A stretch of DNA of 64,000 nt from Pelagibacterium halotolerans B2 (GCF_000230555.1 NC_016078.1:1612001-1676000); one strand, 5' to 3'; counted from the first letter of the stretch, positions 17,538 through 26,605 are shown. Translations and numbers: made by a program. Notes: generated by a model not told the origin, from the sequence alone.

Positions 17538-18947
17538 TCAGAAAAGCCCGAACCACCACCCGGCCAGGGTCAGGAAGGCGAAGAACCCGATCACGTCGGT
17601 GAACGTCATGACAAAGGTCGATGAGGCCACCGCCGGATCCACCTTGAGCTTGTTGAGCAGCATTGGAATAAGAATGCCGCAGCCGCCTGCAACGATCATG
17701 TTGACCACCATCGCCATGCCGATCACCAGCCCGAGCGCCGGATTGGCGAAGCGGAACCCTGTGATGAGCCCGAGCAGCACGGCAAAGATCACCCCGTTCG
17801 TGAGCCCGACAAGCAATTCGCGGCGGATCAACCGCCAGGCATTGTTCTTGTCCAGTTCCCGTTGCGATATGGCGCGCACGGTAACCGTCATGGTCTGGGT
17901 GCCCGCCACCCCGCCCATGGAAGCGACGATCGGCATCAGCACCGCCAGCGCAACCATCTGCTCGATGGTGCCGTCGAACAGCCCGATCACCAGCGAAGCG
18001 AGGGTTGCCGTGCCCAGATTGACCAGCAGCCACGTTGCACGGCTGCGCACCACGCCCGGCACGGTGCGCGAAATGTCCTCGTCGCCCACGCCGCCGAGAC
18101 GGTGAATATCCTCGCTCGCCTCTTCATTGATGACGTCGACGATGTCGTCGATGGTCAGAACGCCCACGAGCCGCTTGCTCTCGTCGACCACCGCCACTTC
18201 GACCTGATCGTAGCGCTCGAAGATGCGCGCCGCCTCTTCCTGGTCGAGCGTTGCGTCGATCTGGCGGACCTGGGTGTTCATGATGTCTTCGATGCGGGTC
18301 GCCCGCTGCACGCGGAGAATGCGATCCAGCGGAATGGTGCCCAGCAGGTTGAAACCCGGGTTGACGACATAGATCTGGTAGAAATCGTCGGGCAGATCGT
18401 CATTGGTGCGCAGATAGTCGATGGTCTGGCCAACCGTCCAGAACGGCGGAATGGCAATGAAATCGGTCTGCATCCGCCGGCCGGCGGAATCCTCGGGAAA
18501 GTCGAGGCTGCGCTTGAGCGAGATGCGATCGAAAGCCGGCATCTGCGCCAGAATTTCGTCCCGGTCCTCCTCATCGATGTCTTCGAGGATATAGACGGCG
18601 TCGTCGCTGTCGAGGTCGGCGACACCGCGCGCGATCTCGGCATTGGGCAACTCTTCCATAAGGTCGATACGGACTGAATCATCGACCTCGGTCAGCGCCG
18701 AATAATCGAAGGCATCGCCCAGCAGCATGACCAGCCGAACCCGGTCGTCCGCCGGCAGCGCTTCGATCACATCGCCGGTTTCCGATTCATGGAGCGGTTC
18801 CATGCGGGCGCGCAGCGCCTCGGCATCTCCGGTCTCGATCTCGGCGCGCAGCGCCTCATACCAATCGGTGCGAAGACGGCCATCCGCGTCATAGATGGTG
18901 CTCATCGCCTCGTGGGGTTCCGGTCCGGTCGATGCAGCGTCTTCCAT
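17538..18947 (-). CDS. mgtE: Magnesium transporter MgtE
   Basis: Mg2+ channel of the inner membrane gated by cytosolic Mg2+. The 469 residues hold an N-terminal superhelical domain with acidic patches, two CBS domains (about 140-260, with LVGVLTIDDIVDVI), and five membrane helices in the last ~180 residues, including the pore motif MGGVAGTQTMTVTVRAI. ATG 18947 (MEDAASTGPEPHEAM) has GGAGAG 5 bases upstream. The gene is divergent from the GGDEF gene. Confidence 0.95.
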   Translation of the reverse strand: MEDAASTGPEPHEAMSTIYDADGRLRTDWYEALRAEIETGDAEALRARMEPLHESETGDVIEALPADDRVRLVMLLGDAFDYSALTEVDDSVRIDLMEELPNAEIARGVADLDSDDAVYILEDIDEEDRDEILAQMPAFDRISLKRSLDFPEDSAGRRMQTDFIAIPPFWTVGQTIDYLRTNDDLPDDFYQIYVVNPGFNLLGTIPLDRILRVQRATRIEDIMNTQVRQIDATLDQEEAARIFERYDQVEVAVVDESKRLVGVLTIDDIVDVINEEASEDIHRLGGVGDEDISRTVPGVVRSRATWLLVNLGTATLASLVIGLFDGTIEQMVALAVLMPIVASMGGVAGTQTMTVTVRAISQRELDKNNAWRLIRRELLVGLTNGVIFAVLLGLITGFRFANPALGLVIGMAMVVNMIVAGGCGILIPMLLNKLKVDPAVASSTFVMTFTDVIGFFAFLTLAGWWFGLF

Positions 18948-19081
18948 GCAACTCTCCTTCCCGGTTTTCGCGATGACGCGACTCTTCAAGCGTTGAATAT
19001 GGCCTACCCCATCCGCCTGTCATTTGCCACAGCGCAATCGCATGGCAGCCACGCGCATTAAGTAGTTTAGCCTAAAGCCAT

Positions 19082-19097
19082 ATAAGGACACCCTTAT
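19082..19097. promoter_or_regulatory. Inverted repeat in the mgtE / GGDEF divergent spacer
   Basis: ATAAGG (19082-19087) and CCTTAT (19092-19097) form a perfect 6-bp dyad with a 4-base spacer, 42 bases before the GGDEF start. Possible operator; function not known. Confidence 0.25.
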
Positions 19098-19138
19098 CGC
19101 CAGTGCTCTCAGTCTCGCCGCATGCAATGGAGGCTGGG

Positions 19139-19924
19139 ATGAGTATCGGTGGCCAGGGACTCAAAGGATGGATGCAAATCGCCGCATGGACGGTTTGCGG
19201 ACCATTGTTCTGCGTTCTGGTCGCGCTCGGTTACAACATCGTGACATTTGCCTCCTTTCCCGGCGAAATTCAGGTCCGCGCGGCATTTGCCGCAATCGCG
19301 GTACCGCTCGGGCTGGCCACGCCCTTCTTTTTCTATTTCTCCATCAAGCTGCGCGAGCTCGCCCTGGCCAACAGCCAGCTCAGCCGGCTGGCGGCTACGG
19401 ACGGGTTGACCAAGTGCCTCAACCGAACGGCTTTCACGGCGCTGGTCGAGGCGCGACTTGAAGCCCTGGTGCCCCAGGGAGACCAAGTCCATGGCGCCCT
19501 GCTCATCATCGATGCCGACAATTTCAAGCAGATCAACGATCGCTTCGGCCATCACAATGGCGATATCGCCCTGACCCTGATCTCCCGCGCCATCCGCTCG
19601 TCGGTACGGGCCGGCGACAATGTGGGTCGGCTGGGCGGCGAGGAGTTCGGCGTGTTCCTGCCCGTTGTCGACCGGTATGGCGCCGAGATCGTGGCCGAAC
19701 GGCTTCGCCGCGCCGTTGAAAAGCTGGCTTTCGTCGCCGATGGCAACCGGCACCAGCTTTCAGTGAGCGTCGGCGGCGTGGTGTTCGACCGTCGTACGGG
19801 CTTTGAGGACCTGTTCAAGCTCGCTGACGCGCAGCTCTACGCCGCCAAGAGCGAGGGGCGCAACACAGTGAGACTGATCGGGTGTGCAACGAGCGGCGCC
19901 GGCTTTGCAATCCTCGATGCCTGA
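19139..19924 (+). CDS. Membrane-bound GGDEF diguanylate cyclase
   Basis: 261 residues. Two membrane helices (about 11-33 and 47-68) form a minimal N-terminal anchor. The GGDEF domain begins at LAATDGLTKCLNR, with DADNFKQINDRFGHHNGD and an intact active site GGEEF (166-170). The I-site RxxD (RAGD, 157-160) is present, so product inhibition is likely. No sensor domain is visible. ATG 19139 has GGAGG 5 bases before it. It is probably an active cyclase; its input signal is unknown. Confidence 0.9.
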   Translation: MSIGGQGLKGWMQIAAWTVCGPLFCVLVALGYNIVTFASFPGEIQVRAAFAAIAVPLGLATPFFFYFSIKLRELALANSQLSRLAATDGLTKCLNRTAFTALVEARLEALVPQGDQVHGALLIIDADNFKQINDRFGHHNGDIALTLISRAIRSSVRAGDNVGRLGGEEFGVFLPVVDRYGAEIVAERLRRAVEKLAFVADGNRHQLSVSVGGVVFDRRTGFEDLFKLADAQLYAAKSEGRNTVRLIGCATSGAGFAILDA

Positions 19925-19939
19925 GGCTATCTAGGCCGC

Positions 19940-20524
19940 ATGGTCGCCAATCCCGATTGCATCAAGCGCTATTTCGACGACGACGTAGTTGCCGTTGCAA
20001 AGCGGTTGATCGGGGCGCAATTTCTTGTCGGTGGCGTCGGCGGCACTATCGTCGAGACCGAGGCCTATGACCAGAACGAGCCCGCATCTCACAGCTTCCG
20101 CGGCCCGACGCCGCGAAACAGGGCAATGTTTAGCGCTCCCGGCACGGTCTATGTCTATCGCAGCTATGGCATCCACTGGTGCGCCAACTTTGTCTGCCGG
20201 TCCGGCTGTGCCGTGCTCATCAGGGCACTCGTGCCAACCGATGGAATCGAGCAAATGATCGACCGGCGTGGACTGTCGGACCCATGGAAACTCTGCGCCG
20301 GGCCCGGGCGGCTGGCGCAGGCCCTCGGGATCGACCTGAGCCACAATGACCGCTTGCTCTCGGACAGCCGCTTCAGTTTCACCCCGGCATCCCTGGAAGG
20401 CACGATAATCGCCGGCCCGCGCATCGGCATCACCAGGGCCACGGACCTGCCCTGGCGGTTCGGGCTGCCCGAAAGCAAATATCTCAGCCGTCCCTTCAAG
20501 AAAAACGGCCCCTCAGAGGTCTGA
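19940..20524 (+). CDS. DNA-3-methyladenine glycosylase (AAG/MPG type)
   Basis: Base-excision repair enzyme that removes alkylated purines. The 194 residues match the AAG/MPG fold: IVETEAYDQNEPASHSFRGP carries the catalytic Glu and the Tyr/His base-stacking residues, then RNRAMFSAPGTVYVYRSYGI and LCAGPGRLAQALGI. It lies 15 bases after the GGDEF gene, so it is probably co-transcribed; there is no evident functional link. The stop sits in a small hairpin opposing the convergent L,D-transpeptidase gene. Confidence 0.92.
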   Translation: MVANPDCIKRYFDDDVVAVAKRLIGAQFLVGGVGGTIVETEAYDQNEPASHSFRGPTPRNRAMFSAPGTVYVYRSYGIHWCANFVCRSGCAVLIRALVPTDGIEQMIDRRGLSDPWKLCAGPGRLAQALGIDLSHNDRLLSDSRFSFTPASLEGTIIAGPRIGITRATDLPWRFGLPESKYLSRPFKKNGPSEV

Positions 20525-20556
20525 GGAGCCGCTCGATATCGGATCGGGCCTGGGTC

Positions 20557-21192
20557 TCAGGCCTGGATGACCACGACGCGGGTGCCCGACGGCACACGCT
20601 CGTAAAGGTCGATAATATCGTGGTTGAGCATGCGAATGCAGCCCGACGACATGGCCAGGCCGATCGATTGCGGCTGGTTTGTGCCGTGGATGCGGAACAT
20701 CGTATCGCCGCCGCTGCGATATAGATAAAGGGCACGCGCGCCCAACGGATTGTTGGGGCCACCCGCCATGCCGTTGCGATAAGGGCCGTTGGCTTCCGGA
20801 TCTCGGCGCAGCATGTTGGCCGTCGGTGTCCAGCTCGGCCATTCCGCCTTGCGCCCGATATAGGCATTACCGCGCAGCGCTAGCCCTTCCCGGCCAACCC
20901 CGACGCCATAGCGCATCGCCTTGCCGTCTTCCTGCACCAGATAGAGGAACCGGTTTGGCGTATCCACGACGATGGTGCCCTTGGCGTGACTGGTCTCGTA
21001 ATCGACAATCTGCCGCCGCAGCTCGGGTTTGATAAGCCGGGCATTCAGCGCTGGGAGAGGAAACGGCTCATTGGTCACCGGGCCGTAGGCGCTGACCATG
21101 GACATCGAGGAAACGGAGGAAGAGGTGCGCGTCGAACACGCAGCCAGGAAAAGCGGAAGCCCTACAAGAAATCCGCGGCGTGTCAGGCTCAT
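20557..21192 (-). CDS. L,D-transpeptidase (YkuD family), lipoprotein-type signal
   Basis: Forms 3-3 peptidoglycan crosslinks or anchors proteins to peptidoglycan. The 211 residues start MSLTRRGFLVGLPLFLAACS: a lipobox LAAC with Cys19, and a twin-arginine-like TRRGF. The YkuD catalytic motifs are HGTN (His169) and SSGCIRM (Cys185). A block RNGMAGGPNNPLGARALYLY is typical of alphaproteobacterial members. The upstream spacer has a TTAACC/GGTTAA palindrome. Confidence 0.93.
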   Translation of the reverse strand: MSLTRRGFLVGLPLFLAACSTRTSSSVSSMSMVSAYGPVTNEPFPLPALNARLIKPELRRQIVDYETSHAKGTIVVDTPNRFLYLVQEDGKAMRYGVGVGREGLALRGNAYIGRKAEWPSWTPTANMLRRDPEANGPYRNGMAGGPNNPLGARALYLYRSGGDTMFRIHGTNQPQSIGLAMSSGCIRMLNHDIIDLYERVPSGTRVVVIQA

Positions 21193-21397
21193 CGATAGCT
21201 ACCCAAGCAAAGGAATCAACAACGTGAGCAATCATTAACCACAACGGTTAAAACTTCTCTCACCATAATTCCGCCAGGAAGCGATCCGACCGCGATTTTC
21301 GCGCGATCCTGCCCATCAGCGCGGCAAATCTGCAACACCCTGAAGCCCGACACCTTGCCGTCTTGAAATAGCCGGCACGTTGAGGAGGACGCCATTC
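21193..21397. other. Spacer upstream of the L,D-transpeptidase gene
   Basis: About 200 bases with no gene recognised. It holds the likely L,D-transpeptidase promoter and the palindrome TTAACC-ACAAC-GGTTAA (21235-21251). A small CGCGA-TTT-TCGCG hairpin lies near 21290. Confidence 0.4.
21235..21251. promoter_or_regulatory. TTAACC-N5-GGTTAA palindrome, possible operator
   Basis: Perfect 6-bp dyad about 45 bases upstream of the L,D-transpeptidase start. The TTAA halves are 9 bases apart, so it does not match the 7-base CtrA spacing exactly, though the TTAACC half resembles CtrA half-sites. Confidence 0.35.
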
Positions 21398-21429
21398 GAA
21401 AAGGGGCATCGAATTCGATGCCCCTTTTC
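21398..21429 (-). terminator. Terminator of the mini-lipoprotein gene
   Basis: A 32-base perfect palindrome with GAAAAGGGGCATCG/CGATGCCCCTTTTC arms, 9 bases after the lipoprotein stop. The arm ends give T runs in both directions. Confidence 0.88.
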
Positions 21430-21438
21430 TGGTAAGGT

Positions 21439-21573
21439 TTACCCTTGTAAACCCGGCACTGCCGTCATGCTCGGCTCGGCGGGCGGAACACCGCCGTCTT
21501 CAGGTGGCGGCATGTCGCATGCGGCAACTGCCAGCATCAGCGGCAAAGCAAGTAGAGCAAGAATTTTGCGCAT
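21439..21573 (-). CDS. Small lipoprotein, 44 residues
   Basis: Starts MRKILALLALPLMLAVAACD, a signal peptide with lipobox AVAAC (Cys19). The mature part is only 26 residues, Pro/Glu-rich. GGGAGAGAG precedes the ATG at 21573, and a perfect terminator follows. It resembles the many tiny lipoproteins of Rhizobiales whose role is unknown. It lies 40 bases after the DUF4168 gene and may share its message. Confidence 0.7.
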   Translation of the reverse strand: MRKILALLALPLMLAVAACDMPPPEDGGVPPAEPSMTAVPGLQG

Positions 21574-21613
21574 TTGTCTCTCTCCCTGTTTAATGCACTG
21601 GATTGGGAACTGA

Positions 21614-22023
21614 TCAGTTCGACGGCTGAACAACAGCGTCGATCGCACCACCGACTTCTTCGGCAAATGCCGGATCGGCCTGCGCGGCCATCAGGATGGC
21701 GTTGTAGTCGTCGACGGTGATGCCTTCGGTGCTCTCGACGGCGCTTGCCATCTGCTCCTGAGCCATCATCTGGACGACCGCGCGATCATCGTCGCTTTCA
21801 GCGGTCTGCAACTGCTGCTCCGCCTGCATGCCGATATCCATGATCTGAACATAAGCGACGGCGAACGACTCGATCTGAGTTTGGTCGAAATCCGTGGCAG
21901 GAGCCGCCATAGGGGGCTGCTCAGGAACCGCCGGAGCGGCTCCTGCGCCAGAGCCACGCCGCCTGCGCCCGCTGCAAATGCCAGACTGGCGGCCAACGCG
22001 GCCATGGTGTTTCGAATGCCCAT
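21614..22023 (-). pseudogene. DUF4168 family secreted protein, apparent frameshift
   Basis: The ATG at 22023 has AAAAGGA upstream and opens a clear signal peptide (starts MGIRNTMAALAASLAFAAGA, ends ALAQ at residue 27). The DUF4168 body (TDFDQTQIESFAVAYVQIMD ... GITVDDYNAILMAAQADPAF) lies in a different frame, open to the stop at 21614. The signal-peptide frame runs on into Arg/Ser/Leu-rich nonsense, and the body frame has only an Arg-rich stretch in place of a signal. One base appears lost near 21938-21950: the span of 410 bases is one short of a whole number of codons. Either a pseudogene, a sequencing error, or a shorter product from ATG 21910, which lacks a ribosome-binding site. Confidence 0.7.
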
Positions 22024-22301
22024 AATTTGTCCTTTTCCGTTCGGTGTGGAACGCCTCTCGGAGACGAACTCAATTCGCCGGGCTCGAGCGAACCCGGCCT
22101 CCCGACCGTCTTGGACGATGATAACGAAAATGTGATCGGCGCTCAAACCACCGGAATCCGGAGCAAAACGAGCCCGATCGCTCCGGTACGCAATGATTGT
22201 TGCGCCACGGCCCCGGCACGCGCCGAATACCGATTCACGCCCTGACACGCAGAGAGGCCAGTCAACGATTTTGGGGATGCCACCTGTGGCAGAGCCAGAG
22301 A

Positions 22302-22388
22302 TGGTGCGGTCGAGAAGACTCGAACTTCCACGGGAGTTACCCCACAGCGACCTCAACGCTGCGCGTCTACCAATTCCGCCACGACCGC
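22302..22388 (-). tRNA. tRNA-Leu (anticodon GAG)
   Basis: 87 bases with encoded CCA. The acceptor stem GCGGTCG/CGACCGC, the D arm GGCGGAATTGGTAGACGC, the anticodon stem CAGCG/CGCTG around loop TTGAGGT (anticodon GAG at plus 22352-22354), a long variable arm and the T arm GTTCGAGTC all fit a class II leucine tRNA reading CUC/CUU. Confidence 0.96.
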
Positions 22389-22430
22389 ACTGTCTGGGGA
22401 ATGCTGCACCCTCGGGCGAAGCGAGGCTGC

Positions 22431-22458
22431 ATGTAGCAAATGGTTTGGTGTCCCTCAA
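22431..22458 (-). promoter_or_regulatory. Putative promoter of tRNA-Leu
   Basis: Minus-strand TTGAGG (22458-22453), 16 bases, CTACAT (22436-22431), about 43 bases before the mature tRNA 5' end. Confidence 0.4.
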
Positions 22459-22492
22459 GGCCTATTTCGCCGTTTGGGGATAAAGTTTTGCA

Positions 22493-22599
22493 CTCGAGCG
22501 CGCCCAGGGTAAGTGCAAACCGCTTATCGGGTTGGGAAGCGCGATAAACAAGGACTTGGAGCAGTTTGCGCGTTTCAGAGAAAAGCGAAAAGGCTCGGG
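22493..22599. repeat. Dispersed palindromic intergenic repeat, copy 2
   Basis: 107 bases related to 15122-15229. Matching blocks in the same order are GAGCGC, CCAGG, TAAGTG, CTTATC, GGAAGCGCGA and CAAGGACTT. By eye about 57 of the first ~72 positions agree; the right third is more diverged. The ends CTCGAGC and GCTCGGG are imperfect inverted repeats. It lies between the tRNA promoter and the FliN-like gene. Confidence 0.7.
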
Positions 22600-22602
22600 G
22601 CC

Positions 22603-22884
22603 TCAGGCGGGCTTGATGACCTTCTCGGTCACCACCACATTAAGCTGTCCCTCGTCGACCTGAACCTCGCCCTTTGCGATCAGTGTATTGTTGGCATAGA
22701 TACGCATGGCGTCGTTCTCGAAGGCATCGAGCTCGATCACCGCGCCGCGCCCCATGCGCAGCAAGTGATGAATCGGCAGGACGGCTGCCCCCAGTTCCAC
22801 GGAGACATCGATTTCGATGGTTTCAAGCGTATTCATCAACAAATCCGGACCGCCAAATGCAAATCGCAGGGTGAGAATCGGCAT
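22603..22884 (-). CDS. Orphan FliN/SpoA-domain protein
   Basis: 93 residues, almost entirely one SpoA (FliM/FliN C-terminal) domain: VSVELGAAVLPIHHLLRMGR, GAVIELDAFENDAMRIYANN, LIAKGEVQVDEGQLNVVVTE. Such domains form the flagellar motor C-ring or type III secretion sorting platforms. No other flagellar gene is in the window, so its partner is unknown. ATG 22836 would give 77 residues and begin right at the domain; the start is uncertain. Divergent from lipB with a 32-base gap. Confidence 0.8.
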   Translation of the reverse strand: MPILTLRFAFGGPDLLMNTLETIEIDVSVELGAAVLPIHHLLRMGRGAVIELDAFENDAMRIYANNTLIAKGEVQVDEGQLNVVVTEKVIKPA

Positions 22885-22916
22885 TTCCCGCCCGTCGGGC
22901 CCGACATTGAGGCGTC

Positions 22917-23651
22917 ATGGTTAGTGAAGCGTTAAAGACAGAGACACTTGCCCCTTGCGCCAGTGCCTCCAAGCTCCAGCGGGTCGACGGCATTCCCGCC
23001 AACTGGGTTATCGCCGATTCCCAGGTCGGATACCCTCACGCGCTGGCAACCATGCAGGAGCGCGCCCGCGCCATCGCGGCCGGTGAAGCGTCCGAAGCCA
23101 TATGGCTGCTCGAGCATCCGCCGCTTTATACCGCCGGGACCTCCGCCCGGACCGAGGATCTATTGGCACCCGACCGCTTTCCGGTGTTCCAGGCGGGGCG
23201 CGGCGGCCAATTCACCTATCATGGCCCCGGTCAGCGGGTCGCTTATGTCATGCTCGATCTGCGCGAACGCGGCCGCGACATCCGCTGCCTTGTTTCCGGG
23301 CTCGAAAACTGGGTGATCGATACCCTCGCTGCCTTCAACATCAAGGGCGAAAAACGCGACGGCCGCATCGGGGTCTGGGTCAAGCGCCCCGACAAGGGCC
23401 CATTCGTTGAAGACAAGATCGCCGCCATCGGCGTTCGCGTCTCTCGCTGGGTAAGCTTTCACGGCATCTCACTCAATATAAGCCCTGATCTCGATCATTA
23501 TTCCGGCATCGTGCCATGCGGCATCAGCCAGCATGGTGTGACCAGCTTTGAGGATCTGGGCCAGATCGTTTCGATGGCTGAAGTGGATTCGGTCCTCAAA
23601 TCACGCTTTGAAGCGCACTTCGGACCGGCAAGGCTTGCCTCCACGCTCTGA
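22917..23651 (+). CDS. lipB: Lipoyl(octanoyl) transferase
   Basis: Moves octanoate from acyl carrier protein to lipoyl domains of 2-oxoacid dehydrogenases. The 244 residues contain [12 protein letters not shown] (substrate pocket), [20 protein letters not shown] with the catalytic Lys, and [18 protein letters not shown] with the catalytic Cys. An N-terminal extension of about 25 residues precedes the core, so the true start may be internal. Confidence 0.95.
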   Translation: MVSEALKTETLAPCASASKLQRVDGIPANWVIADSQVGYPHALATMQERARAIAAGEASEAIWLLEHPPLYTAGTSARTEDLLAPDRFPVFQAGRGGQFTYHGPGQRVAYVMLDLRERGRDIRCLVSGLENWVIDTLAAFNIKGEKRDGRIGVWVKRPDKGPFVEDKIAAIGVRVSRWVSFHGISLNISPDLDHYSGIVPCGISQHGVTSFEDLGQIVSMAEVDSVLKSRFEAHFGPARLASTL

Positions 23652-23708
23652 TCGCGACAAGGTGAATGCAAAGCAATCCTCACTATTTCTGGGTGCAAGG
23701 GGACAAAA

Positions 23709-24230
23709 ATGCGCTTCGACGATCTGCGTAAGCTCGCCACAGGCAGCGTCCTGTTCAATCTGGGCCGGATCATCTCGCCACGTCTGGTGACGATCCTGTA
23801 CCTGCTTGGTTTGGCCGCTATCGCTCTCTGGGCAGTCAATCACTTCTTCGCCAGCTTCCGGTTCGGCTTCGGCAATGGGCTGTGGGGCCTGCTCGAAATC
23901 GCGGTTTTCGGCCTCCTCGCTTTTGTGGCGCTGCGCATCGCCTGTGAAGGGATCATCGTTTTTTTCCGCGCCAACAGCGCCGAGGCAGAGACCTACGAGC
24001 CTGAGCATATGGGCACTTCGCTGATCGATGACGTGCGCGAGGCGATCGAGGACCTCGCCGATCAGGAACCCGATCCCGTCGAGCCGGTGGCCCCACCGCC
24101 GGTTGCGCCAACGCCTCCAGCGCCCACCACTCCGGTTGCAGAAGAACCAGCCGTGATGCCGGACGCCGATGCACCCAAGCCCGCGGCCAAACGGCGCGCA
24201 AGCCCGCGCAAACCGGCATCCAAGACTTGA
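23709..24230 (+). CDS. DUF4282 domain membrane protein
   Basis: 173 residues. An amphipathic N-terminus is followed by two membrane helices (about 27-48 and 57-88) in the DUF4282 pattern: RIISPRLVTILYLLGLAAIA and FVALRIACEGIIVFF. The cytoplasmic tail of ~75 residues is acidic, then Pro/Ala-rich, then Lys/Arg-rich, so it looks disordered. Function unknown. Confidence 0.8.
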   Translation: MRFDDLRKLATGSVLFNLGRIISPRLVTILYLLGLAAIALWAVNHFFASFRFGFGNGLWGLLEIAVFGLLAFVALRIACEGIIVFFRANSAEAETYEPEHMGTSLIDDVREAIEDLADQEPDPVEPVAPPPVAPTPPAPTTPVAEEPAVMPDADAPKPAAKRRASPRKPASKT

Positions 24231-24267
24231 AATCGAAAGCCCCCGCCCTGACATCAAGGCAGGTATG

Positions 24268-24300
24268 AAGCGCGCAAAGATTGACCTTTGCGCGCTTTAC
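24268..24300 (+). terminator. Terminator hairpin after the DUF4282 gene
   Basis: A 12-bp perfect stem AAGCGCGCAAAG/CTTTGCGCGCTT (24268-24279, 24286-24297) with a 6-base loop and only a short T run. It lies 37 bases after the stop and ahead of rimO. Confidence 0.6.
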
Positions 24301-24404
24301 GCTATGACACGCGCAAATTCATGCGAGTTTCATATCCCATCGCGCCGGTCCGCTTGGCCCGGCACCTTTGGCAATCTCGCCTTTTCAAGGACAAGCGGAC
24401 GCCC

Positions 24405-25757
24405 ATGAGCGCGCCAACACCGACCCAGAACGCCCCCAAGATCGGCCTCGTCAGCCTTGGCTGCCCCAAGGCCCTCGTCGATTCCGAACGCATCCTCACC
24501 ACGCTGCGCGCGCAGGGCTACAGCTTTTCGCCCTCCTATGAAGGCGCCGACGTCGTCATCGTCAACACCTGCGGCTTTCTCGACAGCGCCAAGGCTGAAA
24601 GTCTCGACGCCATCGGTGAAGCGATTTCCGAGAATGGCCGCGTTATCGTCACGGGTTGTCTCGGTGGCGAGGAAGAACTGATCCGCAAGACCCATCCCGG
24701 CGTTCTGGCCGTTTCGGGCGCGCATCAGTATGAGGCCGTCGTCGATGCGGTCCACGAGGCCGTGCCGCCCGTTCCCAACGCCTTCGTCGATCTGGTGCCC
24801 GAGCAGGGTCTGCGCCTGACGCCCCGCCACTACGCGTATCTGAAAATTTCCGAAGGCTGCAACAATCGCTGCACCTTCTGCATCATCCCCTCGATCCGCG
24901 GCGATCTCGTCTCGCGCCCCATCGCCTCGGTGCTTTACGAGGCGGAGCGGCTCGTCAAGGCCGGCGTCAAGGAGATCATGGTCATCTCCCAGGACACCTC
25001 CGCCTATGGCGTGGACATCAAATACGCGACCTCCCCCTATCGCGGGCGCCAGGTCGAAGCGCGCTTCCAGACGCTGGCCGAGGAAATGGGCAAGCTCGGC
25101 GCGTGGGTGCGCATGCACTACGTCTATCCCTACCCCCATGTCGACAACGTCATTCCTCTGATGGCCGACGGGGTGATCCTGCCCTATCTCGATATCCCCT
25201 TCCAGCACGCCAGCCCGCAGGTTCTCAAATCCATGCGGCGCCCGGCCAATCAGGAAAAGACCGCCGACCGCATCCGCAAATGGCGCGAAACCTGCCCCGA
25301 TCTCGCCATCCGCTCGACCTTCATCGTCGGCTTTCCCGGCGAGACGGAAGAGGATTTCCAGATGTTGCTCGATTGGGTCCACGAGACAAAGATCGACCGT
25401 GCCGGGGCATTCCCTTATGAGCCCGTCACGGGCGCCCGCGCCAACGATCTGGGCCTCAATGAAATCCCCGACGAGCTCAAGCAGGAGCGCTATGGGCGAC
25501 TGATGGAAGCGCTGCAGGAGGTTTCGGCTGAACGCCTCGCCTCGCGCGTCGGCCGCACCATCGACGTTCTGGTCGATGACGTCGAGCCCGAAGAGCAGCG
25601 CGTCATCGCCCGTTCGCAATGGGATGCCCCCGAGATCGACGGCAACGTAATCGTCGAGAACGCCACCGGTATCAAGCCCGGCGACATGATCTCGGTGACC
25701 GTCGTTGATTCCGACGAATACGACCTCTATGCGGTCCCAGCTGGTTCGGTGCAGTGA
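24405..25757 (+). CDS. rimO: Ribosomal protein S12 methylthiotransferase RimO
   Basis: Radical-SAM enzyme that adds a methylthio group to the conserved Asp of S12 (Asp89, in the loop whose residue 88 is Arg here). The 450 residues have the N-terminal MTTase domain with cluster cysteines in [22 protein letters not shown] and VTGCLGG, the radical-SAM motif CNNRCTFC, and a C-terminal TRAM domain ending near [12 protein letters not shown] 24405 fits the family. The stop overlaps folP by four bases. Confidence 0.95.
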   Translation: MSAPTPTQNAPKIGLVSLGCPKALVDSERILTTLRAQGYSFSPSYEGADVVIVNTCGFLDSAKAESLDAIGEAISENGRVIVTGCLGGEEELIRKTHPGVLAVSGAHQYEAVVDAVHEAVPPVPNAFVDLVPEQGLRLTPRHYAYLKISEGCNNRCTFCIIPSIRGDLVSRPIASVLYEAERLVKAGVKEIMVISQDTSAYGVDIKYATSPYRGRQVEARFQTLAEEMGKLGAWVRMHYVYPYPHVDNVIPLMADGVILPYLDIPFQHASPQVLKSMRRPANQEKTADRIRKWRETCPDLAIRSTFIVGFPGETEEDFQMLLDWVHETKIDRAGAFPYEPVTGARANDLGLNEIPDELKQERYGRLMEALQEVSAERLASRVGRTIDVLVDDVEPEEQRVIARSQWDAPEIDGNVIVENATGIKPGDMISVTVVDSDEYDLYAVPAGSVQ

Positions 25758-26605
25758 CCCACCGCGCCTATGACGTCCCGATGGCTGGCGGCCCGCTGAA
25801 ACTGGGCCGCACGCCGCTCGTCATGGGTATTTTGAACGTAACCCCCGACAGCTTTTCCGATGGCGGCGATTTCTCCGCCCTCAGCACGGCGGTTGCCCAT
25901 GCCGAAGACCTCGTTTCCGAGGGTGCCGATATCATCGATATCGGCGGCGAAAGCACCCGGCCGGGCTCTGAAGAAGTCAGCGTACAGAACGAACTCGACA
26001 GGGTTATCCCCGTGCTCGACGCCCTTGCGGAGCGCGGCTGTCAAACCCCGATCTCGATCGACACCTACAAGGCCCTCGTCGCCGATCAGGCGGTCCAGGC
26101 GGGAGCGAAAATCATCAATGACGTCTGGGGCCTTCAGCGCGACCCCGAAATCGCCGACGTCGCCGCCCATCACCGCACACCGGTCATCGCCATGCACTGG
26201 GACACCGAGCGCGATACCGCGCGCGATCTGATCGATGAAATGAAGCGCTGGCTCTCCCGGTCGGTGGAGATCGCGCTCAAGGCGGGAGTGGCAAGAGAAG
26301 CGATCATTCTCGATCCCGGCTTCGGCTTTGCCAAATCCTTCGCCGAGAATTACGAACTGCTTAATCGCCTCGACGAATTGCACACGCTCGGTTTTCCCCT
26401 GCTCGTCGGCACCTCCCGCAAGCGCATGATCGGCAATCTGCTCGATGTACCGCCCAAGGAGCGCGTTTCGGGCACCATCGCAACCTCTGTTCTGGGCTAT
26501 TTAAAGGGCGGGCACATTTTCCGCGTCCACGACGTCCGCGCCAATCGCGATGCCTTGCGCGTTGCCGCCGCCGCGCTCTATGGTCCGCCGCAACAGGAGG
26601 GGTGA
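25754..26605 (+). CDS. folP: Dihydropteroate synthase
   Basis: Joins p-aminobenzoate to the pterin pyrophosphate in folate synthesis; the sulfonamide target. The 283 residues show [16 protein letters not shown] (pterin/phosphate loop), [22 protein letters not shown] and [10 protein letters not shown]. First of three folate genes translated as a chain: it overlaps rimO by four bases, and folB begins 5 bases past its stop. Confidence 0.96.
   Translation: MTHRAYDVPMAGGPLKLGRTPLVMGILNVTPDSFSDGGDFSALSTAVAHAEDLVSEGADIIDIGGESTRPGSEEVSVQNELDRVIPVLDALAERGCQTPISIDTYKALVADQAVQAGAKIINDVWGLQRDPEIADVAAHHRTPVIAMHWDTERDTARDLIDEMKRWLSRSVEIALKAGVAREAIILDPGFGFAKSFAENYELLNRLDELHTLGFPLLVGTSRKRMIGNLLDVPPKERVSGTIATSVLGYLKGGHIFRVHDVRANRDALRVAAAALYGPPQQEG

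Noticed and set aside
18948..19138. A magnesium riboswitch upstream of mgtE
   Set aside because: No M-box-like or other recognisable structured leader was found in the short divergent spacer.
20511..20526. CCTCAGA/TCTGAGG hairpin at the end of the glycosylase gene as a terminator
   Set aside because: The loop would be only two bases and no T run follows in either direction.
24330..25619. A 429-codon minus-strand frame opposite rimO
   Set aside because: rimO has all its motifs; the reverse frame has none.
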